NCBI GenBank assembly: GCA_900547645.1
Contig: URHP01000015.1
Coordinates: 1 to 26,365, forward strand
Direction of reading: 5' to 3'
Origin: an uncultured Eubacteriales bacterium
Lineage (GTDB): Bacteria; Bacillota; Clostridia; Christensenellales; Borkfalkiaceae
DNA length: 26,365 nt
Shown here: positions 24,484 to 26,365 of the stretch, piece by piece
How the letters are laid out: every line of letters begins with the position of its first letter
Numbering within the stretch: position 1 is the first letter of the stretch
Translations under genes and position numbers: made by a program
The notes under the pieces: model-generated
The model's input: only the letters and a program-made list of their open reading frames with translations
Told to the model about the DNA's origin: nothing
The model's database searches: none

Positions 24484-25361
24484 TGAATGCCGTTTAACCC
24501 CCTCGAAAAAGATGCTGAAGAAATTGATTGCAAAAGCGTAATCAGCCATTCCTTCCAAAAGCCTTCTCCAAAATTCAAGCCAATTACTTGATTCCACATT
24601 TGCCCGAAGGCACTTTTGAAAGATTTTGAAAAGATATCAACACCATTATTATAGTATCCCGTCACTATTCTTTTACTCACAGTCCCGACAAATTTATGAG
24701 TTTTATTCAAAACTTGCCGGCTACCAGCACTGATAAATTGACCTCTTGTTATGCCACTGACTGCTCCAGAAACAAGCGCTGAAAAACCAATTGCAACAAA
24801 ATCCATTGCAGCAAATTGCCAATTATTCTCAATACCTGTAGTAAGTATTCCATTTACAGCAGTTAAGCCTACATTGATCAATCCCGTTGCAACAGGGCCC
24901 AATCCGGGAATCATCCACAATGCACCCGAAGCAGCTCCAAACAGTCCATCTATTACAGCGACGCCCCAATCAACTTCTCCTTCATTATTGATTGCCTGCG
25001 TCACCGCGGAGGCGCCAAACGAGACACCAAAGCCAATCAATGCTGCAATCAAGAAGACCAAAAATGCATGACCTGTAGGATCCACATTCATTACAGGATT
25101 ATTCCCGCAATAAGCGTAAAGGTTCAAGCCGTTGATGGTCTTGGGATCAAGGTATTCTATGCCGTCAATGGTGATGAATCTTCCGGTTTCCGGATCGTAA
25201 TAGCGCGTTTGCAGGTAATACAGCTCGGTTTCCGTATCGTAATAATAGCCGCGATAACGGAACGGGTTGCGGTTCCCGATATGGCTTGCATCGGCAATGT
25301 CTGCGCCGTTCGCATCCCGCACCGCATGGTTCCCCCATGCATCGTACACATATCTTACCAC
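24477..25361 (-). CDS. Orphan Rhs-family C-terminal tip, 5'-truncated
   Basis: The frame carries the end of an Rhs core: YDAWGNHAV, FRYRGYYYDTETELYYLQTR, YYDPETGRFITIDGIEYLD and LNLYAYCGNNPVMNVDPTG, which ends near 25071. Downstream is a variable tip of about 197 residues. It opens with hydrophobic Gly/Ala-rich segments, as often seen before Rhs toxins, and ends in an unrecognised region (VLNKTHKFVGTVSKRI, FGQMWNQVIGLNFGEGFWKE). The 294-residue span from GTG 25361 is the longest start-bounded frame. Rhs-like sequence continues in frame to 25400 (NIIVLLDNSGNVV), where a TAG stops it 9 nt from the neighbouring terminator. The thousands of bases of core and secretion signals expected upstream are absent. 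It is therefore a displaced tip cassette, not a whole toxin. The core part is near 50% GC while the tip is much more AT-rich. Confidence 0.8.
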   Translation of the reverse strand: MVRYVYDAWGNHAVRDANGADIADASHIGNRNPFRYRGYYYDTETELYYLQTRYYDPETGRFITIDGIEYLDPKTINGLNLYAYCGNNPVMNVDPTGHAFLVFLIAALIGFGVSFGASAVTQAINNEGEVDWGVAVIDGLFGAASGALWMIPGLGPVATGLINVGLTAVNGILTTGIENNWQFAAMDFVAIGFSALVSGAVSGITRGQFISAGSRQVLNKTHKFVGTVSKRIVTGYYNNGVDIFSKSFKSAFGQMWNQVIGLNFGEGFWKEWLITLLQSISSASFSRGLNGIQW

Positions 25362-25409
25362 AACATTCCCGCTATTGTCAAGAAGGACTATGATATTTTC
25401 CTACACATG

Positions 25410-25446
25410 AAAAATCCCTGCAAAAAGCGTACCTGCAGGGATTTTT
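25410..25446 (-). terminator. Intrinsic terminator of the P1B ATPase gene
   Basis: AAAAATCCCTGCA (25410-25422) and TGCAGGGATTTTT (25434-25446) form a perfect 13-bp stem with a T tail on the minus strand. It lies 2 nt past the ATPase stop. The Rhs remnant begins 9 nt beyond, so it should not be expressed from the ATPase promoter. Confidence 0.9.
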
Positions 25447-25448
25447 TG

Positions 25449-26365
25449 TTATTTGATTTTTGCACGCATGCGCATGGAATTGAGCACCGCAAGCAACATG
25501 ACGCCCGTATCGCCGAACACGGCGATCCACAGCGGGAGCAACCCCAACAGAGAAAGAATCATAAGGACCACTTTGATCGCGATGGAAAACACGATATTTT
25601 CAATGACGATCTTTTTTGTCTTTTTGGCGCCCTTCACCGCTTTGGGCAGCGCGTTCAGGTTGTCGGTCGCCAGCACGAAATCGCTCGCTTCGATCGCTGC
25701 ATCGCTTCCCAAGCCGCCCATGGCGACGGAGACGTCGCTCACGGTCATGACGGGCGTGTCGTTGATGCCGTCGCCCACATACATGAGCTTTCCGCCCTGC
25801 CGGAGCTGCTGCGCGCGCTCGGGCTTTTCCTGTGGAAGCAATTCGGAGCAGATCTCGTCCACGGGCAGCCCCGCGAGCGCCGCCTGTGCGCGCGCCTTGG
25901 TGTCCCCCGTGAGCACCGCGATCGTTCCGACGCCCGCACGCTTGAGTCCTTCGAGCGCCTCCTTTGCCTCGGGACGGAGCCGGTCTTCGATCTCCACGCT
26001 TCCGAGGAACGCGCCGTCTTCCGCAACATACACGACAAGCGCGGCGCTGTGAACTTCCTCGCAGACGATGCTCTGTTCCCGCATGAGCTTGTAGCTGCCG
26101 ACAAGCACCGCTTTCCCGTTCACGAAGCCCTTCAGCCCCCGCCCCGCAAGTTCTTCCACGCGCTCTGCCGCAGGGCAGTCCACCCCTTCGAACGCCTGCG
26201 CCAACGGGTGAGAGGATGCCCGCTCCACAGCCGCAGCAAGCTGTAAAACCCTGTCCTGCCCGTTGATTTTCCCGACGGTAAACTTTCCTTCCGTAAGCGT
26301 TCCCGTCTTATCGAATGCCGCAGTCTTTACGGCAGCGAGATTATCGAGATACACCGCACCCTTGG
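25449..26365 (-). CDS. Heavy-metal P1B-type ATPase (Zn/Cd/Pb type), C-terminal half (cut by window edge)
   Basis: About 305 residues are inside the window; the N-terminal metal-binding part and first membrane helices lie beyond base 26365. The phosphorylation motif FDKTGTLTEG is near the start of the visible part. It is followed by the nucleotide-binding SHPLA, the VLTGDT segment, and the hinge motif GDGINDTPVMTVSDVSVAMG. The last two membrane helices contain a Lys in FSIAIKVVLMILSLLG and an Asp in AVFGDTGVMLLAVLN. This Lys/Asp pair marks the P1B-2 (ZntA/CadA) group rather than copper ATPases. The enzyme would export Zn(II), Cd(II) or Pb(II). An intrinsic terminator follows immediately. Confidence 0.95.
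   Translation of the reverse strand, partial: KGAVYLDNLAAVKTAAFDKTGTLTEGKFTVGKINGQDRVLQLAAAVERASSHPLAQAFEGVDCPAAERVEELAGRGLKGFVNGKAVLVGSYKLMREQSIVCEEVHSAALVVYVAEDGAFLGSVEIEDRLRPEAKEALEGLKRAGVGTIAVLTGDTKARAQAALAGLPVDEICSELLPQEKPERAQQLRQGGKLMYVGDGINDTPVMTVSDVSVAMGGLGSDAAIEASDFVLATDNLNALPKAVKGAKKTKKIVIENIVFSIAIKVVLMILSLLGLLPLWIAVFGDTGVMLLAVLNSMRMRAKIK

Overview
The window reads as a chromosome piece from an endospore-forming, fairly GC-rich Clostridia-type Bacillota. The evidence is a spoIIAA-spoIIAB-sigF operon, a spoIVA gene behind a textbook sigma-E promoter, Bacillota-style AGGAGG ribosome sites, HisZ with a short HisG, and CCA-encoding tRNA genes. Genus cannot be settled from the sequence. 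Nearly every gene lies on the minus strand; the one clear plus-strand gene is a DMT-type transporter at 19238-20197.

Layout from low to high coordinates (genes are transcribed toward low coordinates unless noted). 1-163: start of a PfkB-family sugar kinase. 172-1650: a membrane-anchored protein whose C-terminus resembles ribosomal protein uL15. 1833-3299: spoIVA. 3534-7239: a two-gene heterodimeric ABC exporter. 7469-14769: a translationally coupled histidine operon, hisZ-G-D-B-H-A-F-IE, ending with an HMGL-like aldolase; hisC and a histidinol-phosphatase are absent. 14985-16526: the spoIIA operon (anti-anti-sigma factor, anti-sigma factor, sigma-F). 16953-17483: five tRNA genes (CAT, Asp, Phe, Thr, Tyr), followed by a 53-bp direct repeat and two hairpins. 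17684-18676: a membrane-anchored protein with a bacterial Ig-like region. 18959-19132: a 57-residue membrane-associated or secreted small protein. 19238-20197 (+): an EamA transporter, probably leaderless. 20261-23523: a coupled ade-GNAT-rdgB-phosphoesterase operon for adenine deamination and nucleotide clean-up. 23830-25400: an AT-rich block with an orphan, 5'-truncated Rhs tip and an overlapping two-TM protein that may be its immunity partner. 25449-26365: the C-terminal half of a Zn/Cd-type P1B ATPase.

The sporulation genes cover two stages: sigma-F control in the forespore, and SpoIVA, the ATPase that forms the coat basement layer in the mother cell under sigma-E. The his operon makes histidine up to the steps supplied elsewhere. 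The ade operon joins purine salvage with removal of non-canonical NTPs. The least ordinary items are the uL15-like membrane protein, the orphan Rhs tip cassette, two promoters placed so that transcription should begin at or next to the start codon, and the duplicated tRNA-Tyr 3' flank.
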